Shown: piece after piece, positions 10,811 through 22,620 of the stretch
Position numbering within the stretch: position 1 is the first letter of the stretch
How the letters are laid out: every line of letters begins with the position of its first letter
Assembly: GCA_015680685.1 (NCBI GenBank)
Contig: MNCI01023742.1
Span: 1,716,089-1,780,088 of the forward strand
DNA length: 64,000 nt
Source: Gnetum montanum
Taxonomy: Eukaryota; Streptophyta; Gnetopsida; Gnetales; Gnetaceae
Direction: 5' to 3'
The notes under the pieces: model-generated
The model's database searches: none
Told to the model about the DNA's origin: nothing
The model's input: the letters and a program-made list of their open reading frames with translations, nothing else
Position numbers and translations under genes: made by a program

Positions 10811-13660
10811 ATGTTTATCATGGAATCCTCCCAAGTCAACCCAGTAACACTACCGATTGCTAACTTTAGGGCCGAAGCTTCAAACCTTGTGACTGCTATG
10901 GAATCCATAACCGTTATTGAACACATAAATCCTCAAGGCCCTACACGGCAATCCCTTAGGCTACAGGGCAAAGGCCCTATTCACGTGACTCTTACACCCG
11001 TACAGTATAACTTTATCTATGTCAAAATCCAAGCCAACCTACCCATTGATCATGTAGAGAGGGAAGCTAAGCGAGAATATGAATTTATCCACAAAGGAGG
11101 ACATGAGTTTATCCCTTTAGCATTTGACATAATCCCACTGTCTGAAAACCATCTTAAACTCATATCCCAGCTTCTTATGGCTAGAAGTCAAGCCTTACAA
11201 CTACCTCCCATAGAGCCTCAAGATGAAGAAGATAACTTTGCAGCCCAATCTGAACATGGAGAATCATACCATACTGTTAGCCCCCATGCCCACACAAACC
11301 CATTATTCCATCCTTTCCTGGAAGAAAATGTATTTCCTTCTTCATCCGCAAACAATCGAGCACTTGTTCCCCATTCCATTCCTACCTTCTCTGTGCTCAA
11401 TAGCATTCACTCTAATGCATCCACTTTCATCATTCCTCCACCAGTACAATCCCAACAACTCCCCCAAACCAACGCAGGGTCGATCTTCCAACCTCAAGTA
11501 ATTGGAATGCCATCAGTCATACCAGCTTCCACATCCACCCATTACATACCTCAGGTACAAATCCATGGAGCACCATTGATTACTCTAACCCAACATATTC
11601 AGGGTGTTACCTCACAACCTGTGGCTGGGCAGTGGGTTCCACCGGTAGTCTCAGTCATGAATACCATCCCACCACAACAAATGTTAGCCCAACAACCTTT
11701 CTTTCCACAAACAATGCAACAATTAAATCATTATCATCCACAATCCACTCAATCCACAGGTTTGCCTACTACCCAAGAATGGGCAGACACACAAAAAATG
11801 ATGCACTTCTTGGCAGAAGAATTAAAACGCCTTAAAACTTTCAGCAATGAGGAAGTCAAGGTACTAGATTTCTATCAAGATGACCTGATTGACCTCTCAA
11901 TTCCACCCTTAACCTTGCCAAAGGAGTCTTGTTACCCCAGTTGACCAAGTACAATGGAGAGGGAGACCCAAATGCTCACCTAGTGACATTCTGAACCGAA
12001 AGTCTTTTACTTCAAGCATGGCCCCATGTAATTTTGCGAGTGTTTGTAATGTCCTTAATCGGAAAAGCCTTAGATTAGTACCGATCTCTACCCCATAGCT
12101 CCATATCTTCTTTAGAGAATTTGTTGCATCCGTTTGTCACCTGTTTCAAGTACAATCTGAAACCTGAAGCCACGTTAGATAGCTTGATTCAAGTTAAACA
12201 AGCACCATTAGAGTCAGCACAGAAATTTATCCAAAGGTGGAGTGCAGCCTTAAACGAGCTTCACGAACCTATCCCCGAAACATATTGACTCACGATCCTT
12301 AAGTCAACCGTGAATGACTTTATTAAGTCAAAACTTTACTACCTGAAAACCCACACATTGAGCCAAGCATTCGTGCAAATCAAAGACATAGAAGAAGTGG
12401 AACAAACAAGTAATGACCCAACCTACTCAACCTTTAGGAGCCAACACATGAGTATAGATAAATCCAAAACAACGGTAGCAGCAGTGACTAAGGGAAAACA
12501 ACCTGCTATCCCAAACAACTATGAAAGAACCACACCAACTCATACACCTGAAAATTCCTCAAATAGAAACAACAACACAGGTCACGCCCATACCTTCGAA
12601 AGGAAAGACTCGGCTCAATACACACCATTTCCCATGAAGCCTTCACAACTACTTGATCAACTTCTAAAGGCTGGGCTAATTGAACACAAATAAATGTCTC
12701 CTGCGGCCCTGCAAAGACATGATCACTTTGCGAATTAGCCAAAAATCTAGCCTTAGAAACAGCCAACGAACCTCCCATTCCAAAAGGCTTTAGGTTGGAT
12801 AGATTTTGCAAGTATCACCAACGACCTAGCCATGGAACTGATTGCTGCTTTATGTTGAAACAAGACATACAACGCATGATTGATAGGGGCGAAGTAGTGT
12901 TCGACGAGACAAACCTGGTAAGACCCCAAAACCAATCGATGGGGGTCTACAAGGATTCTCTCAATACCAATACCAATGATGCACCATATGTGATTAATAC
13001 TATCCATATGGAAAAAAAACAAGATGTTCTACGAAGACATTTTGTGATTCATAGGCCTTCAGAAAACACACCTATCCCAACATCTCCTCAAGTCCCTTTC
13101 ATCATCCGCACGTCTCCCACACCACAAAGACCATTCATCATCTGCATACCTCCTTCAGTTGCCACAAAAAACATACCATCTGAAAACCGACCCATTCCCT
13201 TTGTGATCCAAGTGCCAAAACACCTTGGCACATAACTTGCCTCCACTTCTCGATGACCTTTGCTAGAACATCTTGCTAATAGGTTAATAAGAGAGCGCTT
13301 GGAAAGAGAAAAAAGAGAGCGCATGGAGAGAGAACACCATGGACACGAATTAGGATTGCCTAAGCCTACACCGCTAAACACTGTTCCTATGAGTTCGTCC
13401 ATTAATGAGCCTTGTACAAGTCACCAAAACAAAGATGAAGTCACGAGTCATATCTCAAACCCAGCATCCTCAGCTACTAATGTAAAAACCCCTCCACGAG
13501 AAATACGAATGCTGGGTCAAATGGACCAAATCTCTATGGATAAGAATGTCCGAAATAGTAAAGACCTAGCAAATGTGTTGACCCAGGTCACACAAGCCTT
13601 AAAACAAAAGAATACTTCTTTAAGTTTATATGACCTAGTAATGACTTGACCAGTACATCG
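10811..13660 (+). pseudogene. gag: gag of element D
   Basis: ATG at 10811 (or 10820) opens a frame to 11944; the open stretch upstream to 10748 begins at a TTG. A one-base loss near 11922 then shifts the frame: the continuation PQLTKYNGEGDPNAHLVTF is the conserved start of the Gag capsid domain. Stops at 11992 (TGA), 12076 (TAG) and 12286 (TGA) follow. A zinc-binding segment, FCKYHQRPSHGTDCCFML (12801 on), is the typical Tat CKYH...H...DC pattern. A charged tail with RERLEREKRERMERE is at 13290-13340. The product would form the capsid and bind RNA. Confidence 0.85.
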
Positions 13661-13670
13661 AGAGGCTCTC

Positions 13671-14513
13671 GTGCGGATGTTAACTTCAATTCCTGTTAGT
13701 GAGGATCTTCCTGCAGATGAACCATCCATTTATGCAGTATTGTCCCCACAACTTGAAGAATCAAAGACCACATCCCTAGAGTTCCACGTTAAGGACATTA
13801 AGCTAGATGAGAAAATAGGGGAAATCACCACGGCCCCTATGTTCATAACAATACAGGTTGATCATTTCAAAATACGTAGGGTGCATGTCGATGATGGTGC
13901 GGCAACAAATGTAATACCTTTTTCTGTCATCGAAAAATTGGGACTCACTGAACAAGTACAGCCCACAAAAACCTCTTTCTTGAGATCTTTCAGTGGTTCC
14001 TGTGTGGAAGTAAAAGGCATGATTACCTTAGATTTCATAGCCGGTGACTAATTTCCTACATCAGCTGAATTCATAGTGGTTGATGAAATGCCAGGGTTTA
14101 ATCTAATCCTAGGACGTCCTTGGCTAGCTCAACTCAAAGCCATATCCTCACCAATCCATCAGGAGATCCACCTACCTTACGAGGGAGGTGAGATCATCAT
14201 ACATGGGGATACAACAACATCAATCACTTCCTCATACCTTGAGGTAGGTCAAGGGTCAGAAATTGAGTTCGTTAAGCCTAAACAAGAAACCATGAACATA
14301 CATCAAAACGTGAACCCAACGTTGACTCACAATCCAACTAGCACTGAAGAAATACAAGAAGATGCAGGCATCAGATCCATTCCTACTGATTTCTCTTGGT
14401 CAGAACTACCCTTTGACATCACCGATGAAGGAGAAGGTGAATATAAAATCATACCCATACGCCCAGGCTCACACATTAAGCTACAAAAGATCAAGAGGCA
14501 ACTCAACAACTAG
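13671..14513 (+). pseudogene. Protease of element D
   Basis: The motif VHVDDGAATNVIP at 13881-13919 is the aspartic protease active site (DDGA in place of DSGA or DTGA). A stop at 14049 (TAA, probably from CAA) divides it from the second half, which has NLILGRPWL near 14100 with the hydrophobic ILG flap of retropepsins. The frame ends at TAG 14511-14513, and pol does not follow at once. The protease would cut the Gag-Pol polyprotein. Confidence 0.85.
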
Positions 14514-15302
14514 AATGAATGATACGAACTGTCCGAAATGACATTAAACTATGAACTGTCTGAAATGACATTAAACTATGAACTATCCGAAATGACATTA
14601 AACTATGGACTATCCGAAATGACATTAAACTACGAACTGTTCAAAATGATGAACTGTCCGAAATGATGTTAAACTACGAACTATCTGGTATGAAGTTAAA
14701 ACTACCAACAAACGTCCGCAATGACATTAAACTAGCCATGGTCAGAAATGACCAGTTCCATTTAAAACTTCTTGAAAACGTTACTACCTTTGGCCCACCA
14801 TGACATAAAACTAGTAATCCTTTCTTTAACAACAAATGCAACAGTCCATCAAGACTTTAAACTGATGTACCAAGCCTGAAACGGCTTTAAACTAGAGCCA
14901 ACAAATTACAGATTTACAAACTCTCATCATTTTACATTGAATTTTTGCTTACAGGTTACAAGTTATGATTTAGATTCTTGCATAGTCGTTGCTTTCTTTT
15001 CCAAGTATTTACCTTACATCTCGCTTTACACTTTAGAAATTTATGTTACATTTAGTGGCACACATATACTCTAGAAAACAAGAAAAACAATAAAAAACAT
15101 GAAAAACAACAAAAATATTTTCATAAAACATCAAGATGACGAAAGAATGCAACCATTTAACCATAATTAAATTCAGGCCATTACATCAGTCTTTATACAT
15201 TCCACCAGCTTAGTTATCTTATGTTCGTTTACACTTTATAACTCTCCTACTGAGGGAGTGTCTCTTATTTTGCTCCTATTTTAATTGGCAGGAGCGAGCA
15301 TC
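14514..15302 (+). other. Intron-like spacer between protease and pol in D
   Basis: 789 bases lack an ORF. The first part is a 27-base tandem array (see separate entry), followed by more scattered ATGAC...AAACT motifs to about 14900. The end has a pyrimidine-rich run and TTTTAATTGGCAG ending at 15291, a strong splice acceptor, and pol starts with ATG at 15303. Ogre-type Tat elements are known to carry an intron between protease and RT; this spacer looks equivalent. The donor was not identified. Confidence 0.6.
14526..14700 (+). repeat. 27-base tandem array in D
   Basis: Copies start at 14526, 14553, 14580, 14607 and 14634 with constant 27-base spacing, and then degrade. The unit includes ATGACATTAAACTAT after GAACTGTCCGAA. 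Confidence 0.95.
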
Positions 15303-16990
15303 ATGGCCACCAACAACATCCTCTCAATATTTTCTCTCAATAGACAATATGGAGATGTAGAAGGAGCGATTTGCCTAGAATCTTTGGATCTAATCCATCC
15401 GCCTATATCGATTTGATAGCCTCCACTCAAGAAACATTAGACTGGCCTAAAAACGTAGCTAAAACTCTAGATCTAGAAGCTAACAATATCACTGAAGATC
15501 CTCTGGTTGAAATCCCCATTACCATAGTCAATGACGAAGCCAGAACCTTGAAATTAAGTGCCTTACTAGATCCACAACTCGTAGGTGACATCACTCAGGT
15601 TTTAAAAGATAACATAAAAACATTCGCATGGTCATATATACAGACATGCCAGGACTAGACCCCCGGATCATCCAACATAACATTATTCTTGATGAAAAAA
15701 TCAAACCAGTAAAACAAAAAGCATGAAAGGTTAGACCCGAAGTGGCATTAGAAGTCCGCGCTGAGATCACAAAGCTCTACCAAGCCGGTTTCATCCGAGC
15801 AGTCGACTATTCCAATTGGGTATCAAACATTGTTGTAGTCCCCAAGAAGAACGGTAGTATACGCATATGCATTGACTTCCGTGACCTCAACATAGCCACT
15901 ATAAAAGATGATTTCCCATTACCTAGCATTGATCAACTTATTGACACGACTGCTGGGCATGCGCTATTGTCCTTCATGGATGGATTTTCGGGCTACAATC
16001 AAATAAGAATTAATCCAGAGCATCAACTTAGGGTAACTTTTATGACATCTTGGGGGACATTCTATTACATGATGATGCCATTTGGCCTTAAAAATGTAGG
16101 TGCTACATATCAGCAAGCAATGACATACATATTTAGTGATTACATGCTCAATTTGCTCAATGATTATGTTGATGATATAGTGGTAAAATATAAAACAACT
16201 GAACAACATGCAAAATATCTAGACTTAGTGCTTAAACGTTGTCTTAAATATGACCTTAGGCTCAACCCAAAAAAGTGTGTCTTCAGTGTTAAAATAGGAA
16301 AAATGCTTGGTTTCTAGTTTTTGAAATAGGGATATAGGTAGACCCCGATAAGGTTAAAGCGATAACCAATATGCAACCACCAAGAAACCTTACCGAACTA
16401 CGTGGTCTCCAAGGTAGGCTGCAATTCATTAAACGCTTTATCGAAAGGCTGACAGATAAGTTGAGTCCCATGCAACATCTATTACGAAAGAATGTACATT
16501 TCCAATGGACTCAACAATGCCAAGAAGCATTTGAGAACATAAAACAAGAGTTGGTCCATCTACCAACTGTTTATCCTCCACAAAGTGAGAAACCTTTCTA
16601 CATCTATCTTGCAACTTCTAGTTCTTGCATCACATCTATGCTTTGTCAAAAACGTCAATATGGGGCTGAGATCCCTGTATATTATCTAAGCCATGCTTTA
16701 ATAGCCTATGAACAATGATACAACGACGTAGAAAAATCATGCCTCGCCCTCGTCTTCTCTTTGAAGAAATGGTAGCATTATCTCTTCCGTAATCAGGTTT
16801 ACATCATTTACAAGGATAATGTTCTCCATGCCATCACTAATAACATCTATGAGTCAAGTAGGTTAGCTAGGTGGAAAGCGATGATTGCAGAATTTGATTT
16901 ACACTATGTCACTTAATGTTCCACAAAAGGTCAAGCAATAGCCACGTAACTAATTGTCTCACCGACGCATGATCAAGCAACGATAAACCC
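15303..16990 (+). pseudogene. RT and RNase H of element D
   Basis: ATG at 15303 begins pol (MATNNILSIFSLN). A two-base gain (TA doubling) near 15636 shifts the frame, and a TGA at 15724 follows. RT proper has GFIRAVDYSNWVSNIVVVPKKNG (15787), DFRDLN, LLSFMDGFSGYNQI, MPFGLKNVGATYQ and the catalytic YVDD at 16165-16176. A one-base loss near 16312 and an in-frame TAG follow. RNase H shows FEWT-like FQWTQQCQEAFENIK (16500) and YYLSHAL (16680), then a TGA at 16716. It would copy the RNA into DNA and remove the template. Confidence 0.9.
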
Positions 16991-17029
16991 CGAATTCCCA
17001 GATGAAAATTTTAACACTATAGACACTGT

Positions 17030-17618
17030 ACCTAAGGATTATGAGGCAATCCTCTACTTCGATGGAGCCTCAACCTCTCGAGGAGGAAGTGCCGCAACTA
17101 TTTTAACATACCCCTCTGGAGAAATCCAACCTTCTGCCTACAGCTTAAACTTTCCCTGCATCAATAACATAGCAAAATACGAAGGTCTTCTTAGAGGAAT
17201 TCAATTAGCGTTAACTTCGGGAATCTCACGCCTTGTGGTTCGAGGTGATTCGCAATTAGTTATTAATCAGGTCACTGAATTCTACACATGCAAAGCTCTC
17301 CATTTGAAACCGTATTATGATTTGACTAAACATCTAGTGAGGCAACTAGTAGAAGTGGATGTACAACACATCCCTAGAAGCAAAAATACCGTCACTGATG
17401 CACTTGCCACACTAGCCTTAAACATGACACCTGAAATGTTTCATGCATTGCCTAGTTCTATAACCAGTTGTGCCGAACCTATAATTAACACTCTAAATGA
17501 AGTACCTATAGCATCTATTAGTAAAACATATGCAATAGAATGGTATGATGACGTAAAAGAGTACCTTCTAAGAGGCGAACCTCCACAACACTTGACAAAT
17601 GCTCAAAAGGACATCGTA
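17030..17618 (+). pseudogene. Second RNase H (aRNH) of element D
   Basis: The reading EAILYFDGASTSRGGS (17043), NNIAKYEGLLRGIQLAL (17164), VVRGDSQLVINQV (17236) and NTVTDALATLAL (17390) has the D, E, D and late D residues of an RNase H fold. Two RNase H copies, the second adjoining integrase, are the mark of Tat-clade elements. This part is open over most of its length, better kept than the rest of pol. Confidence 0.9.
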
Positions 17619-18779
17619 TGAAAATGTTCCCACCAATACACATTAATAGGTGACACCTTGTGTCGTAAATCATATGAAGGTATTCTGCTAATGTGCGTTA
17701 GTAGCACTGATGGTCAAAAAATCGTAGAACAAATCCACGAAGGACTTTGTGGAGGGCACATAGCACCTAAAGCAATGGCAACGAAAATTAGGTGTTTAGG
17801 CTATTACTCGCCACACATGGAATACGATTGCGTCTCCAAGGTTAGAACATGTAATATCTGCCAAAAGCATGGTAATTTGATACATGTGCCAGCTAATGAA
17901 CTGCATACCGCACAAATCACATGGCCATTCCAAAAATGGGGTTTAGACTTAATTGGACCAATAACGTCGTTATCCTCAGCAGGTCATAGCTTCATTATCA
18001 CTGCAATTGAATATTTTACAAAGTGGGTGGAAGCTATTCCTCTTAGGAAGACCACGTAAAAACACGTTTACACCTTTATAATGGAAAATATTGTAACTCG
18101 TTTTGGTATTCCAATGACCATCGTTACCGACAATGGACCATAACTTAACAGTGCAGATACCAAAAGATTTTGTGAAAGTTTGGGCATTAAACATGCATTT
18201 TCGTCACCTTACTACCCACAGAGCAATGGTCAAGTGGAGGCTGCAAACAAAACTATCGTCATAGTGGTAAAAAAGATGCTGAATCAGAGCAAGAAATGAT
18301 GGCATGAACAATTAGTCTACGCATTGTGGGCTTATAGAATGACACATCGAACATCCACTAGTAAAACTCCATATAGTCTTGTATACGGATCTGAAGCTGT
18401 TTTACCTTTAGAATTGTAGGTTCCCTCATTGCGGATAACTCTCTCCAGCCTCCTCGATGAAAGTTAAAACAATGAATTGCGCATTGCCGACCTCGATTCG
18501 GTAGAGGAGGAACATGTACAAACACTTGATCAAATTGAATGGTACCAAGAACAACAGAGGCAAAGGCATAAGCATAATCTCCATAAATGCCCAATCAAAG
18601 AAGGAGATCTAGTCCTTAAGGCCACCCGAGAACATCCAAATAAATTCTCAGCCAACTAGGAAGGACCTTATTTAGTCACCAAGGCATACAACAATGGAGC
18701 ATTTAAACTTACTAACATGAACGGAAATGAGTTCGCCAATCCTACAAACCATTTGTACTTGAAAAGGTACTATGTCTGA
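17619..18779 (+). pseudogene. Integrase of element D
   Basis: The zinc-binding N-terminus reads H-EGLCGGHI (17740) and CNICQKHG (17852). The catalytic core has GLDLIGPI (17941), TDNGP (18130, followed by a TAA) and SSPYYPQSNGQVEAANK (18207), supplying the D, D and E residues. The C-terminal part is KEGDLVLKATREHPNKFSAN (18598), stop, EGPYLVTKAY. TGA at 18777 is the natural end after LKRYYV. Stops at 18058, 18139, 18297 and 18418 inactivate it. It would insert the DNA copy into the genome. Confidence 0.9.
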
Positions 18780-18798
18780 CAAACTTGAGGTACGTCAT

Positions 18799-19130
18799 AG
18801 TCTTGGATCATGACTTAAAACTGATACCACAGAATAGTCCTGGATCTTGACTTAAAACTGATACCACAGAATAGTCCTGGATCATGACTTAAAACTAATA
18901 CCACAGAGTAATCCTGGATCATGACTTAAAACTGATACCACAGAATAGTCCTAGATCATGACTTAAAACTGATACCACAGAATAATCCTGGATCATGACT
19001 TAAAACTGATACCATAGAGTAGTCCTGACATCATGACTTAAAACTGATACCACAGAATAGTCCTGGATCATGACTTAAAACTGATACCACAGAGTAGTCC
19101 TGGCATCATGACTTAAAACTGATACCACAA
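18799..19130 (+). repeat. 37-base tandem array after pol in D
   Basis: About nine copies of a unit containing ATCATGACTTAAAACTGATACC are spaced 37 bases (CTGATACC at 18821, 18858, 18895 as CTAATACC, and so on). Tat-clade elements often hold tandem repeats in this position. Confidence 0.95.
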
Positions 19131-20445
19131 AGTTCTGTCCAGTATGACACTAAACTGCTACATCCGTCTGCCATGACATGAAACTAGCATCCAGAGTCCA
19201 CTAGGACTATAAACTAGTTTGCCTCTTCATAGTCTGCTATGACTATAAACTAGCAATGCATCATCCGCCATGATGCTAAATTAGCACTATCCAAGGGGTT
19301 ATGACATGAAACTAATCCAAAACAGTCCGCTAAGACTATAAACTGGTAACATCATCGACGACCAGGCAAAACTTGAAAAGATCTGTTGTTGCAGTTGGCA
19401 AATCCTGTTCCACTAAGACTTGTTGCATGATTCATCTGATGGGGCCCTAATGAAACTGATGCTGTTCATGATTCTGTCTGCTTTAAAAATTGCACGTGGT
19501 GACTCCATCTCCTTGTCTAAAGTGTTTAGCTGACTATTTCATTTGTGGTTTTCTTGTCTTCTTGGAGTTGTGTTTGTAGGATGACACTTTTGAGGCGTTC
19601 GTGCATAGCTGCACCTCATCATGATGACAAGATATCACGTTTTTCCTAACACATGCGACTGGGTTAATCAATCTATTCATAAGTACATTCCCAATTCTTG
19701 ATACATTCTCTATTTCCCATCATGCTCCCTTATCCTATTCAATTACATCCCCCTTGATACATTCTGCTCACCTTAAAACTCTTGATACACTGTTGCACAC
19801 TGTAGCTCTCTAAGTAGTTGCAACGCAAAACACAATACACAGTACATGATGCAAAATGCAAGTGCTCATACACAAGCACGACACAAAAAACAAGCTCTTT
19901 CAAAAAGACCAAAAACAAAAAAAAAAGGCAAAAAAAAAGGTCAAAGAGCAAAATGCACAAAAAAGGTCTTCATGATCCTGTTGACATCATAAACAAAAGA
20001 CTAGTGGCCATTCTCATACAAGCCCCAGGCAAGAAGGCAATTGTCTTGAAAAATAGTTACACTTGTGTCTCAAAGAGACCATGTTGCACATCATCGCGTG
20101 GCTTTGGCTGTTCACAACGGGCCCCGTAAACACTCTTTAAGAGTCTCGTTTCTCCAAAGAACACACCTCCTATGTCTTGGTTCCGAGTCTGCTAAAAACT
20201 CGACTGTTGGCAAGGACCAATGACATAACTTGTTCACAAGAGAGCATTCCTCTCCCACAAATTCCAACAGCAATTTTCACCCTCGACCAACTCCTGGCTT
20301 CCTCTAGTTACAACCAATCCCCTTACATCTTGAACTATATTCCCTCAATCCCAATCCCATGTACTTTTGAAAATGGTGCGATGACATCTGGCCAAGGGTT
20401 GACAGTTAATGCTTGATGCTTTGTTGTTCATGATGTTTTGCACTT
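19131..20445 (+). other. 3' untranslated region of element D
   Basis: No credible gene is present. 19131-19350 continues with single degenerate ATGAC...AAACT motifs. 19900-19960 is A-rich. Short open frames around 19818-20416 have no recognisable domain and vary in frame; I regard them as chance or remains of an untraceable ORF. Confidence 0.55.
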
Positions 20446-20490
20446 CTTTGTCGACGCCTCTCGGGTGGATTCCTCCAAGCGTCAACAAAG
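20446..20490 (+). other. Hairpin next to the polypurine tract of D
   Basis: CTTTGTCGACGC (20446-20457) can pair with GCGTCAACAAAG (20479-20490), 11 of 12 positions, with a 21-base loop. The right arm merges into the polypurine tract. Confidence 0.7.
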
Positions 20491-20499
20491 AGGGGCCAA
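20487..20499 (+). other. Polypurine tract of element D
   Basis: AAAGAGGGGCCAA abuts the 3' LTR at 20500. It would prime plus-strand DNA synthesis. Confidence 0.8.
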
Positions 20500-22041
20500 T
20501 GAAACACCACCAAAATGTTAGCAACACTTCCAGACAACTTTAGAGCCTCTGAAACAGCTTCAAGCAGCCCACCATGGAGTAAGCAAGGTCCTCCTGGGGC
20601 TCATATATCACGACGGCAAGTCTCGGTGTCAAGAATCATCAGTTTCAAGGTCAAAAAGCGTAATATTGGCCAAGTACAATGTGGTTGCGCTGCACAACGT
20701 AAGGATCAGCGTCACCAACTTTTGGAGCCCCGAAACTGAATCAAAATAGGCCGAAATCAAACACAAGGACCACCCATGACCTTCACCAAGGTTCCTAGCA
20801 GCTCCCAGCCTCCAAAAAACCAAAATTCGGGGCTTAAATGAGTTGTTTTCAGTTGATTACGCTGGGGCTACATTTTCTTACGCTTCATAGCGTAAGGATG
20901 CGTAAATCACTATTCACAGTGTAAATCACTATTCATTGTGTGAACACTATTCACAGCGTGAACACTATTCACAGTGTAAACACTATTTATCGCCTGGACA
21001 CTATTCATCAACTTCCAGAAAATTCCAGAAAAATTTCAAAAAATGGTAGAAAATTCTCAGCATTAACAACTTCCAGAAAATTCTCAGCATCATCAACTTC
21101 TAGAAAATTTCAGAAAAACTCAGGGACAAAGAAGTTTCAAGCAGGACATATCAAATTTTCCTTGTACATTTCATTATCAAGTTTTTTATTCGTGGGATAG
21201 TCAGGCTCTCATAGTCTAAATTAAATGTACTTTCATGGGCTTGAATAACCCATAAATTGTAAAATGCGATGCACCTGGTCAAGAACGTAGCTTGCCAACA
21301 CACATCTAACTCTCGCTAGCACGCATCCAACCCGAATACAACTGTCCATTAGATACATGTCACTAGATCCACTTTCCTTTCACCTCCCAGCCGTTGATTC
21401 CATTCTGGAAATTCTATGTCGGAGCCTGGCCCAACCCTATAAATACCCTGTCAATTCACATGAATCGGGGAGGCAGAAATTGGAGAGATTAATAATTCTG
21501 AGAAAGTACAGAACTTGCAATCCTTGGGCACTCAGCACATCTGACTGTTGGCATCCAAGCATTTCTCACATTCATCACATCACATCATTGCATCATCATG
21601 TTACATCATCCCAGGGCTAGGCGTTTGACTTGCCATCCACACGTGTGCAACTACGCTTTGACCGGTGCATACCTTTTTATTAAATAATACAATATAGTTC
21701 ATTGCCTTCCATTTACATTATTTACTTCGATTTATGCTTTGTTTACAATATAGCTCTATTTACGCTTTATTTATAATTCAGTACACTTTGTTTACATTTC
21801 ATATCGCTATTTGGATTCCATTTACATACTGTTTACACCGTTTACGATAACCCCAACACTAGTCGTAGCTTACGCTCAGGGAAGTCCTTGGTTGATTTAC
21901 GTGAAAACCATCCAAGGCACTCTGCCTTCATTTCCTTTTCCAGCTTTTCCTCAAGCAAAGGCAGGGTCAGCTGTGGCTACCAAACGATCTCTCGGTGTTC
22001 GTTTCCCTTTCAGCCTTACACCAACAATTTAGGTTAGTACA
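20500..22041 (+). repeat. 3' LTR of element D
   Basis: It starts TGAAACACCACC and ends TTAGTACA. TATAAATA is at 21438-21445. The minisatellite is shorter than in the left copy. It is followed directly by ATGAG. Confidence 0.95.
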
Positions 22042-22046
22042 ATGAG
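22042..22046 (+). repeat. Right target site duplication of element D
   Basis: ATGAG repeats 8809-8813. The downstream bases AGAGCATGACTTAGCACAAT match AGAGCATGGCTAAGCACAAT of C (31615 on). Confidence 0.95.
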
Positions 22047-22620
22047 GAGAGCATGACTTAGCACAATTGATGCTAAGCTAAGTTTGAGGGATCTATCGAG
22101 ATCTCTAAGGAGGACAGGCATGGAGCCATATACATGCAATGAATTCCATGCATTATTGCTAAAACCAAAGGGTGTAATCATGGACTAACACTTAAGAATG
22201 TTAACATAGTCATCACATAAATCCACAACAAGTGTGAAGAACAAGCATGTAGACAAGAGAGAGCAAGAGCCACAAAACCAAAAGACACCTTGTGGCCACT
22301 AACTGAGAACCAAAAATTGTCCAAAAAATGTATGTAATAATCTCTTCCACTTGTTAACTCCTATTTTAAGAAGATGACTCCAACTAAGGATCCAAAAATG
22401 AAACTATTAAATCATAATCGTACACCAATGGAAAAAGAAAATAGGAACTTAAACGATCAAGATTCCAGTACCATTAGAATTACCTAGGATAATAATAGAA
22501 AATTTAAATCAATAAATATGGTAAGTGAACCACATAGGGTGTATGGTCTAGGAGATTTAGGTGGCATCTTCCAAACACTCATCTATGAGTTCAGTTGTGG
22601 GGGAGACGCCCTATCATAAG
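22047..22620 (+). pseudogene. End of B protease and pol deletion scar
   Basis: The first part matches C just after its protease flap (31615-31640) and then fades into sequence with no RT, RNase H or integrase motif. By 22590 it has reached the TTGTGGGGGAGACG tract that follows integrase in C (34940). In C the same two landmarks are about 3.3 kb apart; in B about 550 bases. Pol has therefore been lost or was never present. Confidence 0.65.

Larger units (their letters stand above)
8814..22041 (+). mobile_element. Element D: complete Tat-lineage Ty3/gypsy retrotransposon
   Basis: D has two long LTRs (1588 and 1542 bases), primer site, gag-pro, intron-like spacer, pol with RT, RNase H, an extra RNase H and integrase, a 37-base tandem array, a hairpin, a polypurine tract, and a perfect ATGAG target duplication. 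The second RNase H between RNase H and integrase is a known mark of the Tat clade (Tat, Retand, Ogre). The leader before gag is short (about 390 bases), with no extra 5' ORF as Ogre has. Stops and frameshifts in every gene show it is dead. Confidence 0.95.

Noticed and set aside
19818-20416. Possible extra ORFs in D's 3' region
   Set aside because: Short, low-complexity or A-rich, without motif or conserved start.
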